Source: M3007 sp964589365 (GTDB lineage: Bacteria; Bacteroidota; Bacteroidia; Chitinophagales; Saprospiraceae). Taken from it: a stretch of DNA of 14,916 bases. This document shows, piece after piece, positions 6,731 through 13,397 of the stretch (positions are counted from its first letter, which is position 1; every line of letters starts with the position of its first letter). Below the pieces are notes generated by a model. That model did no database searches, was not told the DNA's origin, and saw only the letters and a program-made list of their open reading frames with translations. The DNA lies in the NCBI GenBank assembly GCA_964589365.1, contig CAZPTQ010000139.1:1-14916 (forward strand), given 5' to 3'. The position numbers and the translations under genes are program-made.

Positions 6731-7414
6731 ATGTACGACGTGTTCGACTGTGTGCTGGCGAGTTGTACGGCCCTTTCTGCGCGGATGTATTTTCGGCAAC
6801 AGGCGATGCAACAGCGTGAAACCCAACTCCGTGCAGAAAAATCAGAGGCTGAATTACGGGCTTTGAAAGGTCAATTGCAGCCCCATTTTTTGTTCAATAC
6901 TATCAACAACTTGTATGCCCTGGCCCGGATCAAATCCAACAAAACCGCTCCCGTTGCGCTCAAACTTGCACAACTCCTGCGTTATGTGCTGTATGAGTCC
7001 CAAAAACCGAAAGTGCCGCTCAATCAGGAAATCCAGCTCTTGCGCGATTATGTGGAACTCGAAAAACTTCGATTCGACGATGGGCGGCTGACGGTGCGGC
7101 TTGACGTAGATTTGGACAATCCTAAAACTGAAATCGCCCCCCTGCTGCTTTTGCCTTTGGTGGAAAATGCCTTCAAACACGGGGCGAGTGAACAGCGCGA
7201 CGAGGCGCGCATTTCGATTTCTATTGTTTTGAAAAACAATGTTTTAGATGCAAAAATTGAAAATACAAAACCTTTTGACAAACCCCATACTGCTCCCGGC
7301 ATTGGCTTGCAAAACCTGCGCCGGCAGTTGGAATTGCTTTATCCCAAAAGGCACGAATTGGAAATCAATGAAAATGATACAGATTTTGTGGTGCTACTGC
7401 ATTTGATTTTTTAA
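6731..7414 (+). CDS. LytS-type sensor histidine kinase, pair 2, lacking its N-terminal membrane region
   Basis: The cytoplasmic part of a His_kinase (PF06580) protein closely resembling the kinase of pair 1. From the first usable ATG (6731) it has 227 residues: a marginally hydrophobic stretch (about 4-20) that may be the last membrane segment, a coiled linker rich in Gln, Arg and Glu (22-48), phospho-acceptor H52 in QLQPHFLFNTINN, N-box PLVENAFKHG (142-151) and G-box GIGLQNLRRQLELLY (190-204). The intact paralogue has about 125 further N-terminal residues with more membrane segments. Upstream of about 6700 the sequence is antisense to the ASPIC/UnbV fragment; the frame remains open there by chance. 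The regulator follows after 77 nt, in the normal kinase-then-regulator order. If expressed it would be a kinase without a sensor. Confidence 0.82.
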   Translation: MYDVFDCVLASCTALSARMYFRQQAMQQRETQLRAEKSEAELRALKGQLQPHFLFNTINNLYALARIKSNKTAPVALKLAQLLRYVLYESQKPKVPLNQEIQLLRDYVELEKLRFDDGRLTVRLDVDLDNPKTEIAPLLLLPLVENAFKHGASEQRDEARISISIVLKNNVLDAKIENTKPFDKPHTAPGIGLQNLRRQLELLYPKRHELEINENDTDFVVLLHLIF

Positions 7415-7420
7415 TAACGA

Positions 7421-7449
7421 CCCCCTTCTCCGCCAAGGCTTCGGCGGGT
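7421..7449 (-). repeat. REP-like GC-rich palindrome, intergenic copy
   Basis: CCGCC (7430-7434) and GGCGG (7443-7447) flank AAGGCTTC. On the minus strand the element reads ACCCGCCGAAGCCTTGGCGG, then AGAAGGGGG. A closely related sequence in the opposite orientation lies inside the regulator gene at 7851-7878. It begins 6 nt after the kinase stop codon. Confidence 0.65.
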
Positions 7450-7460
7450 AAAAATGCCCC

Positions 7461-7491
7461 AATGACTCAATAACCAACTACTCAACACTCA
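7461..7491 (+). repeat. Degenerate heptamer repeats before the regulator start
   Basis: ACTCA occurs at 7465, 7480 and 7487, and the stretch can be cut into 7-bp units of the CAAnnAC type (AATAACC, AACTACT, CAACACT) ending directly at the ATG at 7492. It resembles the heptameric short tandem repeats known in cyanobacteria and the heptamer-phased leader of the first kinase here. It leaves no Shine-Dalgarno sequence before the start. Confidence 0.5.
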
Positions 7492-8196
7492 ATGACACAT
7501 CATCTATCGTGCTTAATTGTCGAAGACGAACCACTCGCGGCAGGCATCTTGGAGGACTATGTGCAGCAAGTTCAGTGGCTTCGTTTTGTAGGCCGTTGCC
7601 CTGATGCATTGGCAGCAGCCGAGGCATTGCGTGTACAACCAGTAGACGCACTTTTCCTCGACATCCATTTGCCGGGACTGAAAGGGCTGGATTTTTTGCG
7701 CAGCCTTATGCACCCGCCACAGGTCATCTTGACCACGGCTTACCATGAATATGCTGTTGAAAGTTATGAGCTCGGAGTAGTGGATTATTTGTTAAAACCC
7801 ATTGATTTTGAGCGATTTATTAAGGCAATTCAAAAATTTAAGATTGCTACGCCCGCCGACGCCTTGGCGAAGGCGGGCACTCGCCCCTTTCGTTTTTTCA
7901 ATGTGAATAAAAAAATGGTGCGGGTGTGGCTTGATGAGATTCTGTACGCCGAGAGCCTCAAGGAATATGTACGGCTTTGGCTACCTGGCAGGAAAAATAT
8001 TGTGACCAAAATGCCATTGGGCGACTTGAAAAAATCGTTTGAAGGAATGGGTTTCTTGCGTAGCCACCGCTCTTTTTTAGTGGCACTGCGGCATGTGGAG
8101 GCGTATACGGCGACCGATTTGATGGTTGGCGGGTTGGATCTGCCGATCGGCCGGCAGTATCGGGAAGCAGTGCATGATATGATTGCAACATTATAG
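7492..8196 (+). CDS. LytTR-family response regulator, pair 2
   Basis: A 234-residue paralogue of the regulator at 522-1211. The receiver domain has E11-D12, phospho-acceptor D57 in LFLDIHLPGLKG, T81/T82 and K102 in DYLLKP. The LytTR domain (about 133-234) has LYAESLKEYVRLW, FLRSHRSFLVA and LPIGRQYREAV. The linker (about 119-131) reads TPADALAKAGTRP and is encoded by a GC-rich palindrome related to the intergenic one at 7421-7449, so the element appears to have become part of the coding sequence without breaking the frame. The start ATG at 7492 gives the standard N-terminus. Its kinase partner upstream is truncated, so the regulator may be orphaned or served by the pair-1 kinase (inference). 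Confidence 0.94.
   Translation: MTHHLSCLIVEDEPLAAGILEDYVQQVQWLRFVGRCPDALAAAEALRVQPVDALFLDIHLPGLKGLDFLRSLMHPPQVILTTAYHEYAVESYELGVVDYLLKPIDFERFIKAIQKFKIATPADALAKAGTRPFRFFNVNKKMVRVWLDEILYAESLKEYVRLWLPGRKNIVTKMPLGDLKKSFEGMGFLRSHRSFLVALRHVEAYTATDLMVGGLDLPIGRQYREAVHDMIATL
7851..7878 (+). repeat. REP-like GC-rich palindrome, copy inside the regulator gene
   Basis: GCCCGCC (7851-7857) pairs perfectly with GGCGGGC (7872-7878), with an inner GCC-TT-GGC. The sequence parallels the minus-strand reading of 7421-7449: CCGCCGA(A/C)GCCTTGGCG is shared with one difference. It encodes the linker PADALAKAG between the receiver and LytTR domains. Confidence 0.7.
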
Positions 8197-8291
8197 TCAG
8201 GCAGTGGAAGATTTGAAAAACCGCTGAGGTCTTTGTTTTTGCTTTAAAAAAGTGTTTCCTTAGCACCCAATTTCCACAAACAGATTTTTCC

Positions 8292-9170
8292 ATGCACAAA
8301 CAGACTTTTTTACCTGCCGTAGCCCTTGTAACAGCTGCGGCGACACTTTCTATCCTCGCGCTTGCTTTTTCTCCGAAACCCGATAACCCCGCCCCATCCA
8401 TACCCATGTGTCATGACGGGAACTCGGCCATTGCCGAATTCGCCGCATTTGCCAACGACAAAAATTTTCTCGATGCGCACCCCACCCCGATTCCAGTTGA
8501 ATCTGTCCATCAGGGAAGGATGATTGAATTCCCAGTAGCAGGAGGGGCCAACGGGCGAGGCTTTTTGATGACATCCCACGGCAACACCCAGAAATATCTG
8601 CTGCTTTTCCACGAATGGTGGGGCTTGAACGACTATGTCAAAAACGAAACAGCAATGTGGTGCCACAGCTTGGGAATCAATGTTTTAGCCATTGACCTAT
8701 ATGATGGGAAAGTGGCCACTACTGCTGAAGAGGCTGGTAATTTGATGAAAGCCAACGATCCCGCCCGCGCTGCTTCCATCATCGAAGCGGCGGCCAAACA
8801 CTTGGGCGAAAAAGCCGATTTCCGCACTATGGGCTGGTGTTTTGGCGGGGGCTGGTCGCTGCAAGCCGCCTTGTTGCTAAAAGAAAAAAACAAGGGCTGT
8901 GTTATGTTTTATGGGATGCCCGAAAAGGATGTGGAAAAATTGAAAACCCTTGCTTGTGATGCGATATTCATCCACGCCTCACAAGACCAATGGATTAACG
9001 ACCAAGTGGTGGCCGATTTTGAAACGAATATGAAAAGTGCTGGGAAAGCCCTCAAGGTACACCGCTACGATGCCAACCACGGATTTGCCAACCCCAGCGG
9101 TCAACGCTACCATGAGCCATCAGCCACTGCATCCCGGGCGGTGGTGAAGGCGTATCTTTCGGGGAAATAG
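8292..9170 (+). CDS. Exported dienelactone hydrolase-family protein
   Basis: An alpha/beta hydrolase of 292 residues with an N-terminal signal sequence or anchor (about 8-26). The dienelactone hydrolase-type active site is visible: E108 in LLLFHEWWGLND, nucleophile C183 in GWCFGGGW (Cys rather than Ser, typical of the family), D232 in HASQDQWI and H263 in YDANHGFANP. Between the signal and the hydrolase domain lies a short segment (about 39-64, MCHDGNSAIAEFAAFANDKNFL) of a kind seen in Bacteroidota relatives. It probably cleaves an ester or lactone in the periplasm; the substrate is unknown. The 95-nt gap before it shows no clear promoter or terminator, so it could be cotranscribed with the regulator upstream. 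Confidence 0.9.
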   Translation: MHKQTFLPAVALVTAAATLSILALAFSPKPDNPAPSIPMCHDGNSAIAEFAAFANDKNFLDAHPTPIPVESVHQGRMIEFPVAGGANGRGFLMTSHGNTQKYLLLFHEWWGLNDYVKNETAMWCHSLGINVLAIDLYDGKVATTAEEAGNLMKANDPARAASIIEAAAKHLGEKADFRTMGWCFGGGWSLQAALLLKEKNKGCVMFYGMPEKDVEKLKTLACDAIFIHASQDQWINDQVVADFETNMKSAGKALKVHRYDANHGFANPSGQRYHEPSATASRAVVKAYLSGK

Positions 9171-9247
9171 AGGTTTGAGGGGTTTGAAGGGTTTGAATTG
9201 CCCCTCAAACAATTCAAACCCCTCAAACTTTTCAAACCATTCAAACT
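9171..9247 (+). repeat. Opposed 9-bp repeat arrays forming a long hairpin, filling the intergenic gap
   Basis: TTTGA occurs at 9174, 9183 and 9192, and its complement TCAAA at 9205, 9214, 9223, 9232 and 9241, each array with an exact 9-bp period. The two arrays face each other: 9172-9200 can pair with 9210-9238 in a 29-position stem with 25 Watson-Crick pairs, 3 G-U pairs and one mismatch, around a 9-nt loop. The array begins right after the TAG of the hydrolase gene and ends at the ATG of the DUF4230-like gene. A role in termination, message stability or translation is inferred only. Confidence 0.85.
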
Positions 9248-10558
9248 ATGTCTACCCATCAAGCAGACGGCGCATACTCCCCCCCAGAAGCGGAAGACGG
9301 CGGTGGAGGTCTTGGCAAACAACTCCTTTTGATTGCCCTCATCACGATTGCTGCCATCGTGGGCTACAAGGCATTTTTCAGCGACGGCGGTGGCTTCTCG
9401 AACCTTTTTCAAGCGCCCAAGGAGGTGAAGATGACCTATGTGCCTTCTGATTTCAACCCAAATCTGGACGAAGAAAAAACCCTTCGAATCCTCTCTCAAC
9501 CCGAAGCCTACCGGCAGGAATTTGACAGGCTGGTGTACGATTTCAACGTCGCGCTGCTCTACCACGTTGCAAACCGAATGGCCCTGCCCGACAGTCTTAA
9601 ACGCCGCCTTGAGCCAGAGTACAAGCGTCACCATGAGTACCTCCGAACCTTGTACTTCAACGATTTTGTGGCCCTCAAAGACACCACAGCAAACCTTTAT
9701 GAAACCTGGTACAGCGATAATTCCAACCAGGCCGTGCAGATTTTCAACGAAGTTGCAGGAAAATACACCTGCTTTTTCGTGACCCAGGTGATGAGCACGC
9801 TCTTACGGGTGAATGGCGGCAAATTCTTTGCAAAAGGTAAAGGTGTAGCCTCACCCTGTGATATAGCCATCCACGAAGGTTTGCAACCCATGGCCGATCG
9901 TTTGAAGAAAAAAGCAGAGATCATGGATTTTAGCGCCTCGCGCGGATTGTTGAAAGACAAGGTCCGTAAGGGCATTGCTGAATTGGCCACCTACGAACTC
10001 CGCAGCCGGATGGGCATTGACAAAAGTCTGGAGTATAAAATTTTTGGTTTCTCTATTTCGTCTACCGATATCCGAGTAGAAGCCATTAGTGTTATAAAGG
10101 CCGGCTTCAAACTCGATCAATATTTTGATGTTACGCTGAGTCCAAAGCGCGGAACGCTCAACATAAAATTGCCGGAACCAACCATCCTCTCCCACGAGGT
10201 TTACCCTCGCGTGGATAAACTGGATGTAGGTTACTTAGCGGGCGTCAATGCTACAGACATGAACGAGCGCTTCAATGCATTGCGCCGACAATTCCGACAA
10301 GATGCCCTTGAAAACGAACATGTTTTGGATAAAGCCAAAGCCCGTGCCGACTCGGTGATGCAATTGATGTTTGGCCCCATCGCCAAATCTATCAACCGGA
10401 ATTACAAGGTGCAGGTAGTGTTCCAGGGTGTTGAAACCCAAATGACCGAGGATGAATTGCGGCGACAGGGGGCAGATGGGAAAACCCCGCCGAAGGTGTC
10501 GTCACCTACCCCTGTGGATGCGCCGAGCCGTAGTAAGGAGAAGGTGCTGGCGAATTGA
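9248..10558 (+). CDS. Membrane-anchored protein with DUF4230-like C-terminal region
   Basis: A 436-residue protein with a Gly-rich acidic N-terminus, one membrane segment (about 24-41) and a large region beyond it, probably periplasmic. Residues about 75-215 are predicted helical with many aromatic residues (YHVANRMALP, EYKRHHEYLRTLYFNDF, CFFVTQVMSTLLR) and match no family I recognise. Residues about 275-395 (VIKAGFKLDQYFDVTL, LNIKLPEPTILSHEV, then an amphipathic helix with ENEHVLDKAKARADSVMQL) resemble DUF4230, whose function is unknown. The C-terminal tail is Pro/Ser/Lys-rich and probably disordered. The start at 9248 directly follows the nonamer array and places the membrane segment sensibly. 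The family assignment is by recall of motifs, not by a search. Confidence 0.8.
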   Translation: MSTHQADGAYSPPEAEDGGGGLGKQLLLIALITIAAIVGYKAFFSDGGGFSNLFQAPKEVKMTYVPSDFNPNLDEEKTLRILSQPEAYRQEFDRLVYDFNVALLYHVANRMALPDSLKRRLEPEYKRHHEYLRTLYFNDFVALKDTTANLYETWYSDNSNQAVQIFNEVAGKYTCFFVTQVMSTLLRVNGGKFFAKGKGVASPCDIAIHEGLQPMADRLKKKAEIMDFSASRGLLKDKVRKGIAELATYELRSRMGIDKSLEYKIFGFSISSTDIRVEAISVIKAGFKLDQYFDVTLSPKRGTLNIKLPEPTILSHEVYPRVDKLDVGYLAGVNATDMNERFNALRRQFRQDALENEHVLDKAKARADSVMQLMFGPIAKSINRNYKVQVVFQGVETQMTEDELRRQGADGKTPPKVSSPTPVDAPSRSKEKVLAN

Positions 10559-10570
10559 GGAATATAGGTT

Positions 10571-11098
10571 TCAAGCCCCAAAATCCTTCGGCACAAAACC
10601 TTTCGGGTTCCGCAATTTGAAATTTTCATCGTTGGCTTCCTCGGTGTAAATACCATGCTTGGCCGCAAGTTGGATGGCGTTTTGTTCACCTTTGACGAAT
10701 ATGACCATGCCATACACCTTTTTGCCCCGGTGTTCTGGCATGAAATCGAACAAACGCTGACAAGCCTGCTCCACCTGTTCGACATGGTGTTCCCGAAAAT
10801 GGCTTTTTATCTCGCCCACCATAACAGTATTGACACTGCCGTTGGAATATCCCAATGCGTCCACTTCCAACGCTCCGTCTTTGCGTCGGGTGTGGATAGG
10901 ATTGACCCCTTCCATACCGAACTCCTCGCGCAATATGCGTTCCACAGTCGGGTAGGCCAGGCCCTCGGCGAATGAAACAAGTTTATTGCCCAATTCGCCC
11001 AGTTGTTTCTGGGTCCTTTTGACAATTTGATCGGTCTCCTTTTGAGAGAGCGCCAATTCGCTTACTATCTGCCGTAGTTCCTCAAAATTGTTGTCCAT
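10571..11098 (-). CDS. Small PD-(D/E)XK nuclease-superfamily protein (DUF3782-like)
   Basis: A 175-residue protein with an N-terminal coiled coil (about 1-38, heptads of Leu, Ile and Val) followed by a nuclease-like core. E46 lies in the first core helix (FAEGLAYPTVERILRE), D80 in LEVDALG, and E96-x-K98 in VGEIKSH, giving the E-D-ExK pattern of the PD-(D/E)XK fold. A following helix with HHVEQVEQACQRL and strand KVYGMVIFV complete it. Proteins of this type are common as single genes in cyanobacteria and Bacteroidota; nuclease activity is inferred from the fold. No partner methylase or toxin-like gene is adjacent. A good promoter (TTG-N20-TATATTTG) lies upstream at 11154-11124. The gene converges on the DUF4230-like gene with 12 nt between stops and no clear hairpin. 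Confidence 0.82.
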   Translation of the reverse strand: MDNNFEELRQIVSELALSQKETDQIVKRTQKQLGELGNKLVSFAEGLAYPTVERILREEFGMEGVNPIHTRRKDGALEVDALGYSNGSVNTVMVGEIKSHFREHHVEQVEQACQRLFDFMPEHRGKKVYGMVIFVKGEQNAIQLAAKHGIYTEEANDENFKLRNPKGFVPKDFGA

Positions 11099-11123
11099 GT
11101 TTTGAATTTGAATGTTTGGACTA

Positions 11124-11154
11124 CAAATATAAGCAATTTTTTATCGCTTCGCAA
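11124..11154 (-). promoter_or_regulatory. Promoter for the PD-(D/E)XK gene
   Basis: On the minus strand TTG (11154-11152), 20 nt spacer, then TATATTTG (11131-11124) fits the Bacteroidota -33/-7 promoter pattern, the best match in the window. It lies 25 nt before the ATG at 11098, and its -33 part overlaps the last codons of the upstream protease gene. The leader then reads CAAACATTCAAATTCAAAAC before the ATG. Confidence 0.6.
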
Positions 11155-12769
11155 CAGGTTGTCCGCTATTCAAAATTTGTACCGCCTTCTCCACCGCCGG
11201 GTCGTCTTCATTCAAAATTTTATACAGCCCCTCGTCGCCGAAAAGTGTTTTGGCGAGGCGGGCTTTGAGTTGGATTTTGAGCTCACTGCGGCATTTGGCG
11301 AGCTCAGCGGGACTTTTTTTCGTACCTTGTTTTTCTGCGTATGTAGCCAATTCTTCCAACATTTCATCCGAAGCAGTATAGCTGCGGGCAAATTCAGGGA
11401 GCGCAGATGACATGGTTTCGCGGTTATTATTTTCCATCCAACGCGACATGAACTGCGGAATCTGTTGCCGCAACGCTGTGAAGTATTGGCTTGAAAAAGA
11501 GGTATCTATAGGAATGAAAATATCGGGCGTGACCCCACCACCACCAAAAACGACGCGGCCTTGCCCGGTGTAAAACTGGGTGCTATCGGTATGTCGGATT
11601 TTCGCAGCATTGCTGAGTTCGCCGTTTTCCAGTCGGCGTACGGCCTCATGGTCATAATCCTGTCCCTGTTTGTAGTCGCGCTGGATGCAACGCCCGCTGG
11701 GGGTGAAATAGCGCGATACCGTAAGTCGCATGGCGCCGCCATTAGAAAGCGGGTATTGTTCCTGCACCAAGCCTTTTCCAAAGGAACGGCGTCCCACCAC
11801 CCAACCACGATCCCAATCCTGAAGGGCCCCGGCCACGATTTCACTGGCAGAGGCCGAGCCCTCATCAATCAACACAGCCACATTCTGGATGTCGAAGCGG
11901 GCGCGTCCATTGCTTTTGTAGTCTTTGCGCTGCCCGGCCCGGCCTTTGGTATAAACGAGCAACTTTCCCTCGGGGAAGAATTGGCTGAGCATTTCGGTGG
12001 CTTCTTCGAGGTAGCCACCGGGATTGCCGCGCAGGTCGAGCACAAGACTTTTCATGCCCTTATCTTCTACCAGGGGCGTGAGGTTTTGCATAAATTCTTG
12101 ATAGGTTTTGCCGTTAAAATGGGCAACCTTGATGTAGCCGATGCGCTCATCGAGCATATAGGCGGCATCCACGCTTTTGACGGGGATTACATCGCGCGAA
12201 ACCTCGAAATACCTAAGTGCGGTCTCGTGCCTGCGCAGGATTCCGACCTTGACTTTGGAGCCTTTGGGGCCACGCAACTTGTTGTAAATCTTCCCTGTTT
12301 CAATTTTGATCCCGGCGATTATGGTGTCGTTTATGCTTACGATTTTGTCGCCCGCAAGGATTCCGGCAATCTCCGAGGGGCCACCGGAAAGCGGTGCCAC
12401 CACCTGGATTGTGTCGTCCAAGATGATAAACTCAATACCCACGCCCTCGAATTCGCCGTTCATGTCGTCTTCTACGGCTCGGAGTTCGTCGGGGCTGATG
12501 TACACAGAATGCGGGTCAAGCCCATCGAGGAGGTGTTCAATAGCGGTCGCGCGGAGGGTTTCGATATCCACGGAGTCAACATATTTGGCTTCGACATAGC
12601 GCAGTATTTCATCTATCGTTCCTGAGCTAACAGCGCTGTGCGATTCGAGGCTGAAATTCTGGTCGTAGTGTGGCAGTTTTTGACCGATGAACATCCCGAC
12701 AGCCAGCGTGGCAGCAAGGATTAGGGGAAGTCGGGTCTGTAGTTTGGGGCGTTGTTCGTTGTCCGTCAT
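11141..12769 (-). CDS. S41-family C-terminal processing peptidase
   Basis: A serine protease of the CtpA/Prc type, 542 residues, anchored by or secreted through an N-terminal hydrophobic segment (about 14-29) and acting in the periplasm on protein C-termini. Order: N-terminal helical part (50-95, including HLLDGLDPHSVYIS), PDZ domain (about 100-185; GVGIEF, AGDKIVSIND, LRGPKGSKV), then the S41 core. The catalytic Ser-Lys pair is S307 in DEGSASASEI and K332 in GRRSFGKGLVQE, 25 residues apart, with Q336 four residues later, matching the spacing of characterised CtpB. The segment VLDLRGNPGGYLEEA (243-257) is the usual core strand. A C-terminal helical extension (about 425-542) is common in Bacteroidota homologues. 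Divergent from the Lrp gene. Confidence 0.95.
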   Translation of the reverse strand: MTDNEQRPKLQTRLPLILAATLAVGMFIGQKLPHYDQNFSLESHSAVSSGTIDEILRYVEAKYVDSVDIETLRATAIEHLLDGLDPHSVYISPDELRAVEDDMNGEFEGVGIEFIILDDTIQVVAPLSGGPSEIAGILAGDKIVSINDTIIAGIKIETGKIYNKLRGPKGSKVKVGILRRHETALRYFEVSRDVIPVKSVDAAYMLDERIGYIKVAHFNGKTYQEFMQNLTPLVEDKGMKSLVLDLRGNPGGYLEEATEMLSQFFPEGKLLVYTKGRAGQRKDYKSNGRARFDIQNVAVLIDEGSASASEIVAGALQDWDRGWVVGRRSFGKGLVQEQYPLSNGGAMRLTVSRYFTPSGRCIQRDYKQGQDYDHEAVRRLENGELSNAAKIRHTDSTQFYTGQGRVVFGGGGVTPDIFIPIDTSFSSQYFTALRQQIPQFMSRWMENNNRETMSSALPEFARSYTASDEMLEELATYAEKQGTKKSPAELAKCRSELKIQLKARLAKTLFGDEGLYKILNEDDPAVEKAVQILNSGQPVAKR

Positions 12770-12778
12770 GGTATTAAT

Positions 12779-12808
12779 GCAGATTTTTCTGCTGAATTTT
12801 CAAAATTC
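12779..12808. promoter_or_regulatory. Two adjacent palindromes; candidate Lrp operator
   Basis: GAATTTT-C-AAAATTC (12794-12808) is a perfect 15-bp palindrome, next to GCAGA-TTTT-TCTGC (12779-12792). They lie between the divergent protease and Lrp genes, just upstream of the Lrp-side -7 box. Lrp-family proteins bind AT-rich 15-bp dyads and often regulate themselves, so these may be operators; they do not match the E. coli Lrp consensus closely. Confidence 0.4.
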
Positions 12809-12811
12809 TTC

Positions 12812-12819
12812 TAATTTTG
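12812..12819 (+). promoter_or_regulatory. -7 promoter box for the Lrp gene
   Basis: TAATTTTG matches TAnnTTTG and lies 38 nt before the ATG at 12858. It supports that start over an upstream TTG at 12843. No clear -33 TTTG was seen. Confidence 0.45.
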
Positions 12820-12857
12820 TTTAAATTTTATTATTAATCTTCTTGTTTTCCGCCACC

Positions 12858-13343
12858 ATGCATAATTCAGAACTTCCCCGACTCGATCAGTTGGATCATC
12901 AAATCCTTGCAAAACTTGTCGAAGATGGCAAAATGCCGTACACAGATATTGCCAAACAGCTCTTTGTTTCAAGTGGCACCATCCACGTCCGAATGAAAAA
13001 AATGGAGGAACTTGGCATTGTAAAAGGCTCCAGCCTTACACTCGACTACCACAAACTGGGTTATGACGTAACGGCTTTCCTTGGCATTTACCTCGACAAA
13101 AGCTCGCTCTATGACGAGGTGACCGAGCATCTCAAAAACATCCCAGAGGTGGTGACAGCCAATTATACAACGGGATCCTACGCCATCCTCTGCAAAATCG
13201 TGTGCAAAGATACGAATCACCTTCGCCTCGTTCTCCAAGATAAAATCCAAAAGATCGGCGGCATCCAGCGCACAGAGACTTTTATTTCGCTCGAAGAGCG
13301 CATCAACCGCTCTGTGAATTTTTTGGAGGGGGGTGTTGCTTGA
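12858..13343 (+). CDS. Lrp/AsnC-family transcriptional regulator
   Basis: A 161-residue regulator, the usual Lrp length. An N-terminal winged helix-turn-helix (about 8-60: LDQLDHQILAKLVEDGKMPY, IAKQLFVSSGTIHVRMKKME) is followed by the ligand-binding RAM domain (about 68-145: VTAFLGIYLDKSS, VVTANYTTGSYAILCKIVCK, IQRTETFISLEE). It closely resembles the Lrp-type regulators of Flavobacteriia and related classes (family knowledge). Such proteins form octamers and respond to amino acids; targets here are unknown. The ATG at 12858 was preferred because the N-terminus then matches relatives and a -7 box lies at proper distance. DoxX follows on the same strand, so the two may be cotranscribed. Confidence 0.93.
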   Translation: MHNSELPRLDQLDHQILAKLVEDGKMPYTDIAKQLFVSSGTIHVRMKKMEELGIVKGSSLTLDYHKLGYDVTAFLGIYLDKSSLYDEVTEHLKNIPEVVTANYTTGSYAILCKIVCKDTNHLRLVLQDKIQKIGGIQRTETFISLEERINRSVNFLEGGVA

Positions 13344-13397
13344 TTAATGCCGAGGCGCTGGTTTCACATTTTGTTCATCAAATCAAGCTTTCTGCGT

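Noticed and set aside
10559..10570. Possible terminator between the convergent DUF4230-like and PD-(D/E)XK genes
   Set aside because: I found no inverted repeat of useful length in the 12-nt gap or its flanks.
11561..12625. 354-codon plus-strand open frame
   Set aside because: It is entirely antisense to the S41 protease, whose PDZ and catalytic motifs are intact; no domain is recognisable in the antisense product.
12851..12860. CGCCACCATG before the Lrp start, a perfect eukaryotic Kozak context
   Set aside because: The surrounding genes are plainly bacterial and the N-terminus matches bacterial Lrp; a chance match.
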